The notes: a model not told the origin generated them from the letters alone. A stretch of DNA of 64,000 nt from Collinsella sp. (GCA_019414205.1 DXML01000005.1:1-64000); one strand, 5' to 3'. Numbered from the stretch's first letter, positions 50,787 to 61,639 are shown. Made by a program: numbers and translations.

Positions 50787-51928
50787 CGGTCCTCATCTCC
50801 TTGCTGTTTGGGAACGGTGGCAAACACGCGCCAGCCGCCGGCGCCGGCACGCGGGCCGGCGGTGAAGGTGCCGCCAAGCGCCTCGATGCGCTCGTGCATA
50901 GAGGCGAGCCCCATGCCCTCCGCGGCGCCGTGGCCGCTTGCTTGAACCCCGCCCGCGCCATCGTCGGTAACGATGAGCTGGTAAAACGACGGATGCTCCA
51001 TGCAACGTACAGTGACAGCATGGGCGCAAGCGTGGCGCATGGTGTTGGAGAGCGCCTCGCGCAGGACCGCCGCAAAGCAGTTCGCGACGTTTGCGGGCGC
51101 ATGTTCGGTCATAACTTCAAGCTCAATCTGCGGGCCGCCGTCCGAGCGCGCGCCTTCAACAATGCGTTCGAGCTGCACGGAAAGGTCGACGGCGTTGTCG
51201 TTGAGCGCGTGGACGCTGGCGCGCACGAGCTGGAGCGCCTCGTCAACGGTGTATTTGACGTCGGCGAAATCGGCGGCAACGCCGGGCTCGTTGGCATGGA
51301 CCACGCGCAGGGCTTCGGTTTGAAGCGAAGCGCGCGTGAGCTGGTGGCCCACGTTATCGTGGATCTCGCGCGCGATGCGGGCGCGTTCGGCGAGCGTCGC
51401 GAGCTCGACTTCGTAGTCCTGGCGGTCGGCGAGGTCGCGGTTGCGTGCCTCGAGTGCCAGGGCGCGTTCTTGCAGCTTGTCGCGGGTGCGACGCATGCGT
51501 TCCTGTTCGCGCTCCAGCTGCGCAGTGCGCAGCGACAGCAACGTGGCGGCGACCGAAAGGATGGCGGTTGGCAACAGCGTTCGGGTGGTGAGCGCGCCGC
51601 AGCGAAGGTCCGTGGCAAGTGCGCAGGCAAACACGGAGCCAATTGCCAGCGCGGGCCAGATGCGTTCACGGCGCACGCGTCGCGCGATGTCATAGAGGGC
51701 GAGAGGTGCGAACGGCACAAACGGCGGCACGAAGACAGCCGCGATGACGTAGGCGTAGCTGCCGGCCTCGCTGGCGCGACGGGCGCGTTCTCCCTGCGCG
51801 ACCTCGGCCAGCGCGGCGATGACAACGCCAAGGCAAAACGCCGCGACCAGGCGAGCATCCACAGCAAGGCCCGTGGCGGCTGCGATGCAGCACGCCAGCA
51901 CGATCGATTTGTCGAATAGCCTGTTCAT
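50783..51928 (-). CDS. sensor histidine kinase, HisKA_3 type
   Basis: About 381 residues. The N-terminal 130 residues contain four to five membrane segments with little extracellular sequence, suggesting a sensor that detects signals in or at the membrane. A coiled coil (about 140-190, EREQERMRRTRDKLQERALA) leads to the phosphoacceptor His of ERARIAREIHDNVGHQLT and an ATPase domain (LREALSNTMRHACA, DDGAGG, GMGLASMHERIEALGG). This is the NarX/DesK-type class. ATG 51928 has no ribosome site, but TACAAT ends six bases before it, so a leaderless mRNA is possible; TTG 51973 is an alternative start. Confidence 0.9.
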   Translation of the reverse strand: MNRLFDKSIVLACCIAAATGLAVDARLVAAFCLGVVIAALAEVAQGERARRASEAGSYAYVIAAVFVPPFVPFAPLALYDIARRVRRERIWPALAIGSVFACALATDLRCGALTTRTLLPTAILSVAATLLSLRTAQLEREQERMRRTRDKLQERALALEARNRDLADRQDYEVELATLAERARIAREIHDNVGHQLTRASLQTEALRVVHANEPGVAADFADVKYTVDEALQLVRASVHALNDNAVDLSVQLERIVEGARSDGGPQIELEVMTEHAPANVANCFAAVLREALSNTMRHACAHAVTVRCMEHPSFYQLIVTDDGAGGVQASGHGAAEGMGLASMHERIEALGGTFTAGPRAGAGGWRVFATVPKQQGDEDR

Positions 51929-52124
51929 ACGGGTATTGTACGCGATGCCGCGCACGGGGGAGGCGCCACTCAAAGCAACCGTGACATTCCTCCCACGCGG
52001 CGGGGCGGTCGCGTCAGCAGGCTACGCGACCGCCCCGCACTCGTGACAAAGCTCACTGGTGCGCGCCGTCAGCTCCTGCGATGATGCAATCGTACCGGGC
52101 CGCAAGCAACAGAAGGGCCGCCTC

Positions 52125-53063
52125 ATGACAGACATCGTCCACGTCGAAAACCTCGTTAAGCGCTACGACGACCTTATTGCGCTCGACCACTTTAACCTGA
52201 GTATCGCCCCCGGCGAGATCTTTGGCCTGCTGGGCCCCAACGGCTCGGGCAAGACCACGTCCATCAACTGCATCCTGCAGCTGCTCGCCTACGACAAAGG
52301 CACCATCGAGCTGTTCGGCGAGCCCATGACGCCCGCCCGCTACGACCTCAAGCGCCGCATCGGCGTGGTGCCACAGCAGGTGGCGGTGTTCGACGAGCTC
52401 ACGGTGCGCGAGAACATCGACTATTTCTGCAGTCTTTACGTCAACGACCGCAAGCGCCGCCGTGCGCTCGTGGACGAGGCGATCGACTTTGTCGGTCTGG
52501 GCGACTTTGCCAAGTTCCGCCCCGGTAAGCTCTCGGGCGGCCTGGCGCGCCGGCTCAACATTGCCTGCGGCATCGCGCACAAGCCCGAGCTCATCTTCTT
52601 CGACGAGCCCACGGTGGCGGTCGACCCGCAGAGCCGCAACGCCATCCTGGAGGGCATCTGCCGTCTGCGCGACGAGGGCGCCACGGTGGTGTATACCAGC
52701 CATTACATGGAGGAAATCGAGCAAATCTGCAGCCGCATCATGATCATGGACGGCGGGCGCGTGCTGGCGCAGGGCACCAACGACGAGCTCAAGCGCATGA
52801 TCCAGATGGGCGAGCGCGTGACCGTCGAGGTCGGCGCCGTCGAGGCCGCCACGGTCGAGCGCCTGCGCGGCCTCGAGCATGTGCTTTCGATCGAGCTGTC
52901 CGGCGGCGAACTCGTTTGCACCTGCGAGGCGAGCCCGCACAATCTGGTCGACATCCTTGACACGCTGCGCGCCGCCGATGTGGCGCTCGGCCGCGTGTGG
53001 AGCGAGCCGCCGACCCTCAACGACGTGTTTCTCGAGATTACCGGCCGCGAGCTGCGCGACTAG
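52125..53063 (+). CDS. ABC-2-type exporter ATPase
   Basis: The 312-residue ATPase has Walker A GLLGPNGSGKTT, Q-loop VVPQQ, signature LSGGL (Leu in place of the usual Gln), Walker B LIFFDEPTVAVDP and H-loop YTSHYME. The C-terminal 70 residues form the extension found in DrrA/NatA-type exporters. It energises export through the two permeases that follow. ATG 52125 has AGAAGGG upstream; the frame is open further upstream without a site. The histidine kinase and response regulator diverge from it across about 200 bp. Confidence 0.93.
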   Translation: MTDIVHVENLVKRYDDLIALDHFNLSIAPGEIFGLLGPNGSGKTTSINCILQLLAYDKGTIELFGEPMTPARYDLKRRIGVVPQQVAVFDELTVRENIDYFCSLYVNDRKRRRALVDEAIDFVGLGDFAKFRPGKLSGGLARRLNIACGIAHKPELIFFDEPTVAVDPQSRNAILEGICRLRDEGATVVYTSHYMEEIEQICSRIMIMDGGRVLAQGTNDELKRMIQMGERVTVEVGAVEAATVERLRGLEHVLSIELSGGELVCTCEASPHNLVDILDTLRAADVALGRVWSEPPTLNDVFLEITGRELRD

Positions 53064-53072
53064 GGGACGGCC

Positions 53073-54260
53073 ATGTTCAACACCATCATAACCACGGCCA
53101 AGACGCTATTGCGCCGGCCGAGCACATGGGTCTGGGGCGCGATCTTTCCCGTCGCGCTTTCAACGATGTTCATGTTTATGTTTGCGAACCTCAGCTCCGA
53201 CGGCAAGATCGACCCGGTGCCGGTAGCCGTTGTCGCTGACGAAGCCTGGGGCGCTTCGTCCTTTAAGGACGTGGCGACCTCGCTTGCCAGGGAGGGCGAC
53301 GATCAACTGCTCGATGTGAGCGAGTACGAAGACTTGGCTGCCGCGCGCAAGGCACTCAAGGCCGGCGAGGTCGCGGGCATCTATACGGTCGATGCCGCGG
53401 GCACGCCCAAGCTCACGCTGCTTTCGAGCTATGACAGCTCGCGTGCGTCGACGGTGCTCACCGACCGCAGCATCCTTGAGACGGTGGCAAGCTCGTATAC
53501 GCAAAATGCCGAGCTCATGTCCAAGATTGCCCAAGACAACCCGGCCGCCCTAGCCGACCCGGAGGCGGTTGCGCGCGCCCTGTCGCTCGAGGGCGGAACC
53601 CGCCGCGTGAGCCTGACACGCACCACACCCGACGGCACGACCATTTACTACTACGCGCTCTTTGGTCTGGTCGCGATGATGTCTGCCGAGTTTGCCGCTT
53701 TGAGCGTCGTCGATTTGCAGCCCAATCTGTCGGGCCTTGGCGCGCGCCGCTGCGTGGGTGGCCTTTCCAAGACGGCGTCGCTGGCCGGCATCTTTGTCGG
53801 CTCGTGGCTGGTTTCCTTTGCCTCGATGGCGGTCGCGATTGGCTATGTGCGCCTAGTCGTTGGCGTCGACTTTGGCGGGCGCGAGGGGCTGTGTCTGGTG
53901 GGTGGCGCCGTGTCCGCGCTTGCCGCGACGGGCCTGGGCCTTTTTGTGGGTACGCTTCCCGTTAAGGGTGGCAAGGCGTCCAAGTCGGGCATCCTCACGG
54001 GCTTTGCCACCACGTGCGCCCTGTTCGCCGGCCTCTACGGCGAGCCGGCGATGGCGCTTGCCGACGACGTCGCCCGCGCCTTTCCGGCCGAGTGCTGGCT
54101 CAACCCCGTCAAGCTCATCTGCGACATGTTCAATCGCCTGTATTTCTTTGAGGACCTGGGGCCCTTTGCCGTCCGCGCTGGTGCGCTCGTCCTGATGGCC
54201 CTGGTGTTTGTCGCCGCCGCTACGCTGATCTTTGGAAGGAGCCGCTATGAGCACCTTTAA
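53073..54260 (+). CDS. ABC-2-type permease 1
   Basis: The 395-residue protein has the ABC-2/YhgE-type layout: a first membrane segment (about 20-38), an extracellular domain of about 150 residues, then five more segments from about residue 195 on. It pairs with the ATPase at 52125 and with the second permease, whose start overlaps its end by 14 bp. Such exporters often give resistance to peptides or drugs; the substrate is not evident. Confidence 0.88.
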   Translation: MFNTIITTAKTLLRRPSTWVWGAIFPVALSTMFMFMFANLSSDGKIDPVPVAVVADEAWGASSFKDVATSLAREGDDQLLDVSEYEDLAAARKALKAGEVAGIYTVDAAGTPKLTLLSSYDSSRASTVLTDRSILETVASSYTQNAELMSKIAQDNPAALADPEAVARALSLEGGTRRVSLTRTTPDGTTIYYYALFGLVAMMSAEFAALSVVDLQPNLSGLGARRCVGGLSKTASLAGIFVGSWLVSFASMAVAIGYVRLVVGVDFGGREGLCLVGGAVSALAATGLGLFVGTLPVKGGKASKSGILTGFATTCALFAGLYGEPAMALADDVARAFPAECWLNPVKLICDMFNRLYFFEDLGPFAVRAGALVLMALVFVAAATLIFGRSRYEHL

Positions 54261-55452
54261 GACCGCGCTTCGCATGGCGCTCGCGCACCCGCTCTACCTG
54301 CTCATCTATACGGTGTTCATCTCGCTCATGGGCGTATTCATCGCGGCCTCGGTGAGCTGGAACTCGTCGCAGCTTACCGAGTACAAGCCCTACGACACCA
54401 ACGTGATCGTGGTCGACCGCGACAATAGCGACCTTTCGCGGGCGCTTACCAAGCACCTAGGCTCACGCTTTGACCTGGTCACGGGCGTCGGCGACGACAC
54501 GTACGACCTTGCGGACGCGCTTGCCAAGAGTAACAGCGCCAAGGGCAGCGCCGACTGCGTGTTCTTTATCCCGGAGGGGTTCGAGGACGACCTCGTTGCG
54601 GCCGCCCGCGCGGGGGAGGAGTTGCCCAGGCTCGATGTGACCTACGGCTCCGGCACCATGGCGGCGGCGCTTTCGTCTGCCGAGGCCTCACGCTGGATCT
54701 CGCTCGCGGGTGCTGCGGCGGCGCTTGAGCCAGCTGCTTCCGACGGCGAGGTCGCCAAGGCCGCCGAGCATGCTGCCGCCAAGCGCGCCGAGGTCCAGAT
54801 CGAGCAGGTCAAGGTCGACTCGACTGCCGCCGCCGCGCTCGAGTCGTACTTTAACTTTGGCGCGTATGCGATCATCTCGTCGGTCATCGTGTCGGTGGGG
54901 CTGGTGTTCTCGGGCATGAACGAGCCCGAGCGCGTGCGCCGCATGGAGGCCGGTCCGCTCTCCGAGCGCCAGCGTTCGCTTGCCGTGTTTGCGGCCGCCG
55001 CCGTGCTTACCGTCTGCATTTGGTTTGTGTCGAGCATGATGGGTGTCGTGGGCTTTGCCGGCGCGGTTGCCGAGGTCGGCGTGGGTCGTGTGTGTCTGGC
55101 GCTGGCGGCGACGTTTGCCCTGGCGTGCACGCCGCTGGCCGTTGGCTTTACGCTGTCGAGCTTGGGCGCGCGCGAGGAGCTGCTCAACGGCGTGGGCAAC
55201 TTACTCGGCATGCTCATGACGTTTTTGGGTGGCGCCTGGATGCCGCTGTCGCTCATGGGCTCGGCCGTGCAGACCGTGGCGCATTTTGTGCCGACGTTTT
55301 GGGTGAACGACGCGATCGGCAAGGCGCTCGCCGCGGACCTGACGTCCACCGTGCTGGGCGACATCGCCTGCGACCTGGGCGTCACCGTGCTCTTCGCCGC
55401 GGCCATCGCCGCCGTAGGCCTGGCCCTCACGCGCGCCAAATCCCATGCCTAG
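54247..55452 (+). CDS. ABC-2-type permease 2
   Basis: The 401-residue protein has the same organisation as its neighbour: segment 1 at about 18-38, an extracellular part of about 160 residues rich in Ala and charged residues, and five C-terminal segments. ATG 54247 is preceded by GGAAGGAG; an earlier TTG at 54232 lies inside that spacing. It completes a heterodimeric exporter. Confidence 0.88.
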   Translation: MSTFKTALRMALAHPLYLLIYTVFISLMGVFIAASVSWNSSQLTEYKPYDTNVIVVDRDNSDLSRALTKHLGSRFDLVTGVGDDTYDLADALAKSNSAKGSADCVFFIPEGFEDDLVAAARAGEELPRLDVTYGSGTMAAALSSAEASRWISLAGAAAALEPAASDGEVAKAAEHAAAKRAEVQIEQVKVDSTAAAALESYFNFGAYAIISSVIVSVGLVFSGMNEPERVRRMEAGPLSERQRSLAVFAAAAVLTVCIWFVSSMMGVVGFAGAVAEVGVGRVCLALAATFALACTPLAVGFTLSSLGAREELLNGVGNLLGMLMTFLGGAWMPLSLMGSAVQTVAHFVPTFWVNDAIGKALAADLTSTVLGDIACDLGVTVLFAAAIAAVGLALTRAKSHA

Positions 55453-55496
55453 CCGTAACCCGTCACTTGGGGACGTTCTTAAACGACTAGTCATCG

Positions 55497-55632
55497 GGGA
55501 CAGTCTTTGCCGATTCGCCGGTTCGCCAGCCGGGTTGGCAAGGACTGTCCCAATATGCCGGCCTTTGGGACCACTCATTGGGGACAGACTTAAATGAGCG
55601 ATTTCGCTCATTTAAGTCTGTCCCCAATGAGT
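55497..55632. repeat. composite GGGGACAG palindromes, left copy
   Basis: Two inverted repeats. The first has 15-base arms with one mismatch (55497-55511 GGGACAGTCTTTGCC and 55537-55551). The second has perfect 29-base arms (55573-55601 and 55604-55632) separated by 2 bases, a 60-bp palindrome. The preceding ACGTTCTTAAACGACTAG and first palindrome recur after the transporter genes at 59,129-59,206. Confidence 0.88.
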
Positions 55633-55729
55633 AGGTTGGAAAATAGTTCGCGCACGTCGCTTAAAAATAGTTCGCCCAGGTTTACTATTAGCTTAGAAAA
55701 GTGGCAGAAGGCTAACAACGGGGGATAGC

Positions 55730-56443
<714 letters not shown>

Positions 56444-56451
56444 GCGGCGCC

Positions 56452-59118
56452 ATGACACCTCTCGCAAAACGTCTCCCGCGCGAGCTGCGCCGCAATATCG
56501 GCAAGTACCTGGGCATCTTTTTGCTTATGTGCGGAAGCATCGCCCTTACCTCGGGCTTTTTGCTCGCGGCGCATTCCATCGGTTGCCTTATCGACGACAT
56601 GCGCGACGACTACACGATTGAGGACGGCCGCGTAACTACCTCCTTCGAGGCCACCGACGAGCAGCTCAAGGCTGCCGAAGACGCGGCTGAGGACGTCGGC
56701 GGCGTTACGCTCTACAAGAACTTCTCTATCGACGCCATCATCAAAAAGGCGTCCGGCGACGACGGCACCAAGCGCACCCTGCGCACCTATGCGCACCGCA
56801 CCAAGGTCGATATCGCGTCCTACTGTGAGGGCAGGCAGCCCAGGGCGGACGATGAGGTGGCAATCGACCGTGTCTTCGCCACCAACAACGACCTCGCCGT
56901 GGGCGATAAGGTCGAGCTTGAGGGCCGCACCTACACCATCTGCGGCATCATGACCCAGCCCGATAGTCAGGCGCTGTTCCTTAACAATTCGGACTTTACG
57001 GTGAACACCATCACGTATGGCGTCGCCGAGGTCACCGACGCCGGCTTTGCCGCGCTCGAGGATGCCGGCGGCGCGCCTGCCTACACCTACTCCTTCACCT
57101 TTGCCGATCGCGACCTCCCCACCGCGGATCGCATCGATGCGGAGCAGGATATGGTCGAGGCGCTGACCGATGCCGATGCGCGCGTGGACGATCTGATCGA
57201 TGCCGATTCCAATCAGGGCATTGGCTATGCGCGCGATGACGTGGACGGTGACTCCATGATGTGGATGACGCTGCTCAACATTATCATCGTGATCATGGCG
57301 TTCGTCTTTGTGGTCCTTACCGACGCCACCATCGAGGAGGAGGGCGCCATCATCGGCACACTGCTCGCCAGCGGCTATCGTCGTCGCGAGATCGTGCTTC
57401 ACTACCTGGCGCTTCCCGCCATCGTGGGTGTGCTCGCGGCACTTTTGGGCACTGCGCTTGGCGTTGTGTTCTTTACCGAGCCCATGCGAAGCCTCTATTA
57501 CGGTTCGTACAGCCTGCCGCCCTTCCAGGTGTACTGGAGCTGGGAGATTTTTGTGAAGTGCGCCGTGGTTCCCGCTGCCGCGCTCATCCTCATCACGCTG
57601 GTGGGCCTGCTCCGCAAGATGGGCAAGACGCCGTTGCAGTTTCTCCGTCACGAGGCGAGCGGCAAGTCGGGCACCAAGCGCGGCATGCGGCTGCCGGAGC
57701 GCATGGGCTTTGTTTCCCGCTTCCGCCTGCGCGTCTTCTTGCGCAACCTGGGCAACTTCGCCACGCTCTTCGTGGGTATTGCGTTTGCATCGCTGCTGCT
57801 GCTCTTTGGTCTGGCGATTCTGCCCACGATGACGCACTATGCGGACAACCTGGAGACGAGCCTGGTCGCCGAGCATCAGTACACGCTCAAGGCGCCGCTG
57901 GAGCTCGAGGGCACCGCCGAGGAGCGCGAGCAGTGGTCGGCACTCGAGCGCTTGCAGTCGGTTGACGGCACGCTGCTTTCCGCCGCTCAAGATGCCGATG
58001 ACGAGCTTGACGATGCGGCCGATGCGGCGCAGACGGCAGCCGATGCCGCGACCGCATCTCCGTCTGCCGAGAGCCTGATCGCGGCACAGGACGCGCTCGC
58101 AAGCGTTCAGGACAAGAAGGATGCGCTCTATGCGCGCCTCGACGACCTGGCCGATGCCCTTGGCTGCGACCGCGACGGGGCTATCGACCTGATCGACAAG
58201 GCCTCTAAGATCGATGCCGACAACGACGACATTCACCCGGTCAACACGACCGACAACGGTGCGGGCGCAATCGCGCAGGCCGAGAAATATGCCGTTTACC
58301 AGCTGCAATACGACCGTGGCGATGGTAATGGCGAGGAGACGATTTCTGTCTACGGCATCTCGGCAAACTCGCGCTACTGGAAGGACCTCAACGTCGGCGA
58401 TGGGCGCGTCGTCTTTGGCGGCGGTCTGCTCGATAAGTTTGGCTGGAGCGAGGGCCAGAAGGTCGAGCTTCGCGACAAATACGAGGCTCGCAATTACTCT
58501 CTTGAGTACGCGGGCAAGGATTGCGGCTGGGGCTCAAAGTCGGACATGAATATCTATATGAGCATCGATGACTTTAACGAGCTGTTTGGCAACGATGCCG
58601 ACTACTTCAACGGCTATGTGAGCGATGAGAAGCTCGACCTCGATGCGCGCTACTTTGCCGGCGACACCACGCCCGACGACATGCGTGCCGTGGGCGACCA
58701 GTTCATCGGCATGATGAGCAAAATGATCGGCATGATGGTCGGGCTCGCGGTGTTTATCTTCCTGCTGTTTATGTATCTGCTGACCAAGGCTGTTATCGAC
58801 CATAGCGCCCGTTCGATCAGCTACATGAAAGTTTTTGGCTATCGCGATAGCGAGATCTCGCATCTGTACATCCGCTCGATCACGCTGTGCGTGGCGGCGT
58901 CGCTCGTGCTGAGCCTGCCGTTGATTATCTGCTCGCTCACGGCTATTTTCCGCTCCATGTTGCTCGCCTATAACGGCAATATCGAGATTTATGTGCCAAG
59001 CTGGTCCATGGCTGCATGCGTCGGCATTGGCTTTGCGACCTACCTGGTCGTGGCGCTGCTACACACGCGCTCTATCAAGCGCGTCAGCCTGGCCGAGGCC
59101 CTCAAAGTCCAAGAGTAG
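56452..59118 (+). CDS. FtsX-family ABC transporter permease
   Basis: The 888-residue protein has an N-terminal membrane segment (about 18-40), an extracellular domain of about 220 residues, three segments at about 270-395 forming the first FtsX unit, one near 440, a second extracellular domain of about 290 residues with an Asp/Ala-rich coiled coil (around 58,000-58,140), and three C-terminal segments (about 760-885). ATG 56452 lies 8 bp after the ATPase stop. Such two-FtsX proteins act in peptide or antibiotic resistance or lipoprotein transport; no sensor gene is adjacent. Confidence 0.9.
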   Translation: MTPLAKRLPRELRRNIGKYLGIFLLMCGSIALTSGFLLAAHSIGCLIDDMRDDYTIEDGRVTTSFEATDEQLKAAEDAAEDVGGVTLYKNFSIDAIIKKASGDDGTKRTLRTYAHRTKVDIASYCEGRQPRADDEVAIDRVFATNNDLAVGDKVELEGRTYTICGIMTQPDSQALFLNNSDFTVNTITYGVAEVTDAGFAALEDAGGAPAYTYSFTFADRDLPTADRIDAEQDMVEALTDADARVDDLIDADSNQGIGYARDDVDGDSMMWMTLLNIIIVIMAFVFVVLTDATIEEEGAIIGTLLASGYRRREIVLHYLALPAIVGVLAALLGTALGVVFFTEPMRSLYYGSYSLPPFQVYWSWEIFVKCAVVPAAALILITLVGLLRKMGKTPLQFLRHEASGKSGTKRGMRLPERMGFVSRFRLRVFLRNLGNFATLFVGIAFASLLLLFGLAILPTMTHYADNLETSLVAEHQYTLKAPLELEGTAEEREQWSALERLQSVDGTLLSAAQDADDELDDAADAAQTAADAATASPSAESLIAAQDALASVQDKKDALYARLDDLADALGCDRDGAIDLIDKASKIDADNDDIHPVNTTDNGAGAIAQAEKYAVYQLQYDRGDGNGEETISVYGISANSRYWKDLNVGDGRVVFGGGLLDKFGWSEGQKVELRDKYEARNYSLEYAGKDCGWGSKSDMNIYMSIDDFNELFGNDADYFNGYVSDEKLDLDARYFAGDTTPDDMRAVGDQFIGMMSKMIGMMVGLAVFIFLLFMYLLTKAVIDHSARSISYMKVFGYRDSEISHLYIRSITLCVAASLVLSLPLIICSLTAIFRSMLLAYNGNIEIYVPSWSMAACVGIGFATYLVVALLHTRSIKRVSLAEALKVQE

Positions 59119-59151
59119 TCATCGGGAACGTTCTTAAATGACTAGCCATTG

Positions 59152-59243
59152 GGGACAGTCTTTGCCGATTCTCCGGCTCGCCGGTCGGGCTGGCAAGGAC
59201 TGTCCCTGGCGGCACTCATTTAAGTCTGCCCCCAATGAGTGCC
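59152..59243. repeat. composite GGGGACAG palindromes, right copy
   Basis: The first inverted repeat has arms 59152-59166 and 59192-59206 (GGGACAGTCTTTGCC, one mismatch), as at 55497-55551. A shorter one follows, GGCACTCATT (59211-59220) with AATGAGTGCC (59234-59243), a shortened relative of the 60-bp palindrome at 55573. It has the same orientation as the left copy. Confidence 0.85.
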
Positions 59244-59335
59244 TAACGACTCGGTGTTGCGCTTGACTTCGACCCTACTTTAACGGGTACCATCCTCTAT
59301 GTCTGTAATGCCATATAGACCGAGGGGATAGATCT

Positions 59336-60542
59336 ATGACCGCAACTGCACCCGCAGCACCCGCTAAGGTGTACTTCACCAACCTGCGCACGCATGCTCG
59401 CGAGAGCCAGCTCGACAAGCTCAAGCGCCTCATCCGACGCGCCGGTATTGAGCAGATCGACTTTGAGAACAAGTTCGTCGCCATCAAGATTCACTTTGGC
59501 GAGCTGGGCAACCTGAGCTTTTTGCGCCCCAACTACGCCCGCGCCGTCGCGGATGTCGTGAAGGAGCTGGGCGGCAAGCCCTTCCTCACCGACTGCAACA
59601 CGCTTTATGTCGGTAGCCGCAAAAACGCGCTCGAGCACATCGACACCGCCTACCAGAACGGCTTTACCCCGTATGCCACGGGTTGCCAGATCATCATCGC
59701 CGACGGCCTCAAGGGCACCGACGAGGCACTCGTTCCGGTCGAGGGCGGCGAGTACGTGCGCGAGGCAAAGATCGGCCAGGCACTCATGGATGCCGACATC
59801 GTGATCAGCCTCACCCACTTTAAGGGTCATGAGCAGGCCGGTTTTGGCGGCGCCATGAAGAACCTGGGCATGGGGGGGCGGCAGCCGTGCCGGCAAGATG
59901 GAGCAGCATGCCGCCGGCAAGCCGAGCGTCGATACCACCAACTGCGTAGGTTGCCGTGCCTGCGAGAAGATTTGCGCGCACAGCGCCATCACGTTTGACG
60001 GTACGCGTGAGCGCGAGCTTGCCAACGGCAGCACCCGCACGGTCCACGTGGCCGCCATCGACCACGATCGCTGCGTGGGCTGCGGACGCTGCATCGCGGC
60101 GTGCAACCAGGACTGCATCAAGCCCGACTATGACGCCGCGGCCGACGTACTCAACTACAAGATCGCCGAGTATACGAAGGCCATTGTCCAGGATCGCCCC
60201 AGCTTCCATATTTCGCTGGCTATGGATATCAGCCCCAACTGCGATTGCCATCCCGAGAATGACACGCCCATCGTCAACGATATCGGCATGTTCGCGAGCT
60301 TCGACCCGGTCGCCATCGACCAGGCCTGTGCCGATGCCGTCATGGCATCCGAGCCGCTGCCCAACACCGAGCTCACCGATAGCGCGGCCAAGATGGAGCA
60401 CAATCACGAGCATCTGGAGGGCGAGCAGGCCAAGGATCCCTTCTGCATCACGCATCCCGACACCGACTGGCGCGCGTGCATCGCGCATGCCGAGAAGATC
60501 GGCCTGGGCACGAGCAAGTATGAGCTCATCAAGGTCAAGTAG
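59336..60542 (+). pseudogene. DUF362 iron-sulfur protein interrupted by a frameshift in a G7 run
   Basis: The first frame (59336-59998) begins MTATAPAAPAKVYFTNLRTH and shows DUF362 features (IHFGELGNLSFLRPNYARAV, TDCNTLYVGSRKNA, ITHFKGH-like SLTHFKGHEQAGFGGAMKNLG). At the G tract 59872-59878 it loses its frame, reading GRQPCRQD and stopping at 59998. The other frame continues the family: GSRAGKMEQHAAGKPSVD, two ferredoxin motifs (CVGCRACEKICAHSAI, CVGCGRCIAACNQDC), then FASFDPVAIDQACADAVMAS. With six Gs the product would be about 401 residues. DUF362 proteins are thought to bind FeS clusters and act in redox; the exact role is unknown. Confidence 0.82.
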
Positions 60543-60591
60543 CGCCTAGCTATTGGACATATCAAGCGCTTTTGTAGCGCAACGTCAGTAA

Positions 60592-60629
60592 AAACCGCCT
60601 GTGAGCACAGCGCCCACGGGCGGCTTTTT
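60592..60629 (+). terminator. terminator after the DUF362 gene
   Basis: AAAACCGCC with GTG (60592-60603) pairs with CAC and GGCGG (60615-60623), followed by CTTTTT. The convergent hydrolase gene ends 45 bp further on and can also use it. Confidence 0.75.
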
Positions 60630-60673
60630 GGAAGTGCTAGGGGCCAGATAGACCAGTGAACCGTACTATTTGC

Positions 60674-61639
60674 CTAAAAATTCTTGTCGAGGAAGTCGTC
60701 GACCGTATTCCAGTAGAGCTCGGGGTCGACTTGCGCGCTCTTGGCGTGGGTGGCGCCGTGGATAGTGAGCTTCTGTTTAACCTTGCTGGCGCACGCCTCG
60801 TAGTTTTGGTCGAGCATGTCGTACGGCACAAAGGTGTCCTGGTCGCCGTGGATAAACAGCATGGGAACCGTCGCGTGTTTGAGTTGCTCCACACTGCTCG
60901 CCTTATGAAAGTCGTAGCCCGCGCGCACGTTGCACACCAGGTTGGCCACATCGAGCAAAGGAAAACTGGGCAGCCCAAATACATCCTTGAGCTGCAGAGA
61001 AAACTCGTCCCAAACACTCGTATAACCACAGTCCTCGATAATGCATTTCACGTTTGCGGGCAGAGATTCCCCCGCGACGTCCATGGCGGTTGCCGCGCCC
61101 ATCGATTCGCCAAAGACCAGGATGCGCGCCTCGGGGTCGGCCTGAACGATGCGCCCGATCCACGCGATGACATCGAGCCGCTCGGGCCAGCCCATGCCGA
61201 TATAGTCGCCGCCGGAGCGCTCGTGGGCACGGGCGGCAGGCGCGAGCACGTTCATGCCGCGGTCATGGAATCGTTTGGCGTATCGGGCCATACCGATGGG
61301 CTCATCGGTGTATCCGTGTAGGCAGATAGCGTAATTGTGCGTGCTCTCTGGGGCGGCAAAATACCAAGCGGCAAGTTCGGTTCCGTCATCTGCGGTGAGG
61401 CTACTGCTCTCGCGGTTCTCTTTAAACCATGCCCGTGCCTCGGTTCCCTCGGCATCCGGCTGCTCACTTTCCTTGCCGTCCTTGCCGTCCTGCATCATCT
61501 TCATGGTGTATGCAGCGCGGGGATTCAGCGCGAAGTCAAACAGAAAGTTGCCGGCAAATCCGAGCAGCGCAACGACAGCCACCAGTGCAACGATGCCGGC
61601 TATCTTGAGCTTTCGATGGGAATGTGCGTTTTGAGCCAT
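60674..61639 (-). CDS. alpha/beta hydrolase anchored in the membrane
   Basis: The 321-residue protein has one N-terminal membrane segment (about 12-34), likely an uncleaved signal anchor, and an extracellular alpha/beta hydrolase domain. Catalytic residues: nucleophile Ser in GESMGA (about 172), Asp in GDQDTFVP (about 268) and His in GATHAKS (about 297). The oxyanion region is CLHGYTDEP. It resembles YqkD/Abhydrolase-type esterases or peptidases. ATG 61639 has GGAGAAT upstream. Substrate unknown. Confidence 0.85.
   Translation of the reverse strand: MAQNAHSHRKLKIAGIVALVAVVALLGFAGNFLFDFALNPRAAYTMKMMQDGKDGKESEQPDAEGTEARAWFKENRESSSLTADDGTELAAWYFAAPESTHNYAICLHGYTDEPIGMARYAKRFHDRGMNVLAPAARAHERSGGDYIGMGWPERLDVIAWIGRIVQADPEARILVFGESMGAATAMDVAGESLPANVKCIIEDCGYTSVWDEFSLQLKDVFGLPSFPLLDVANLVCNVRAGYDFHKASSVEQLKHATVPMLFIHGDQDTFVPYDMLDQNYEACASKVKQKLTIHGATHAKSAQVDPELYWNTVDDFLDKNF

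Noticed and set aside
59872..59878. Programmed frameshift signal in the DUF362 gene
   Set aside because: There is a G run but no evident slippery heptamer with downstream pseudoknot or upstream Shine-Dalgarno stimulator; slippage mutation or read error is simpler.
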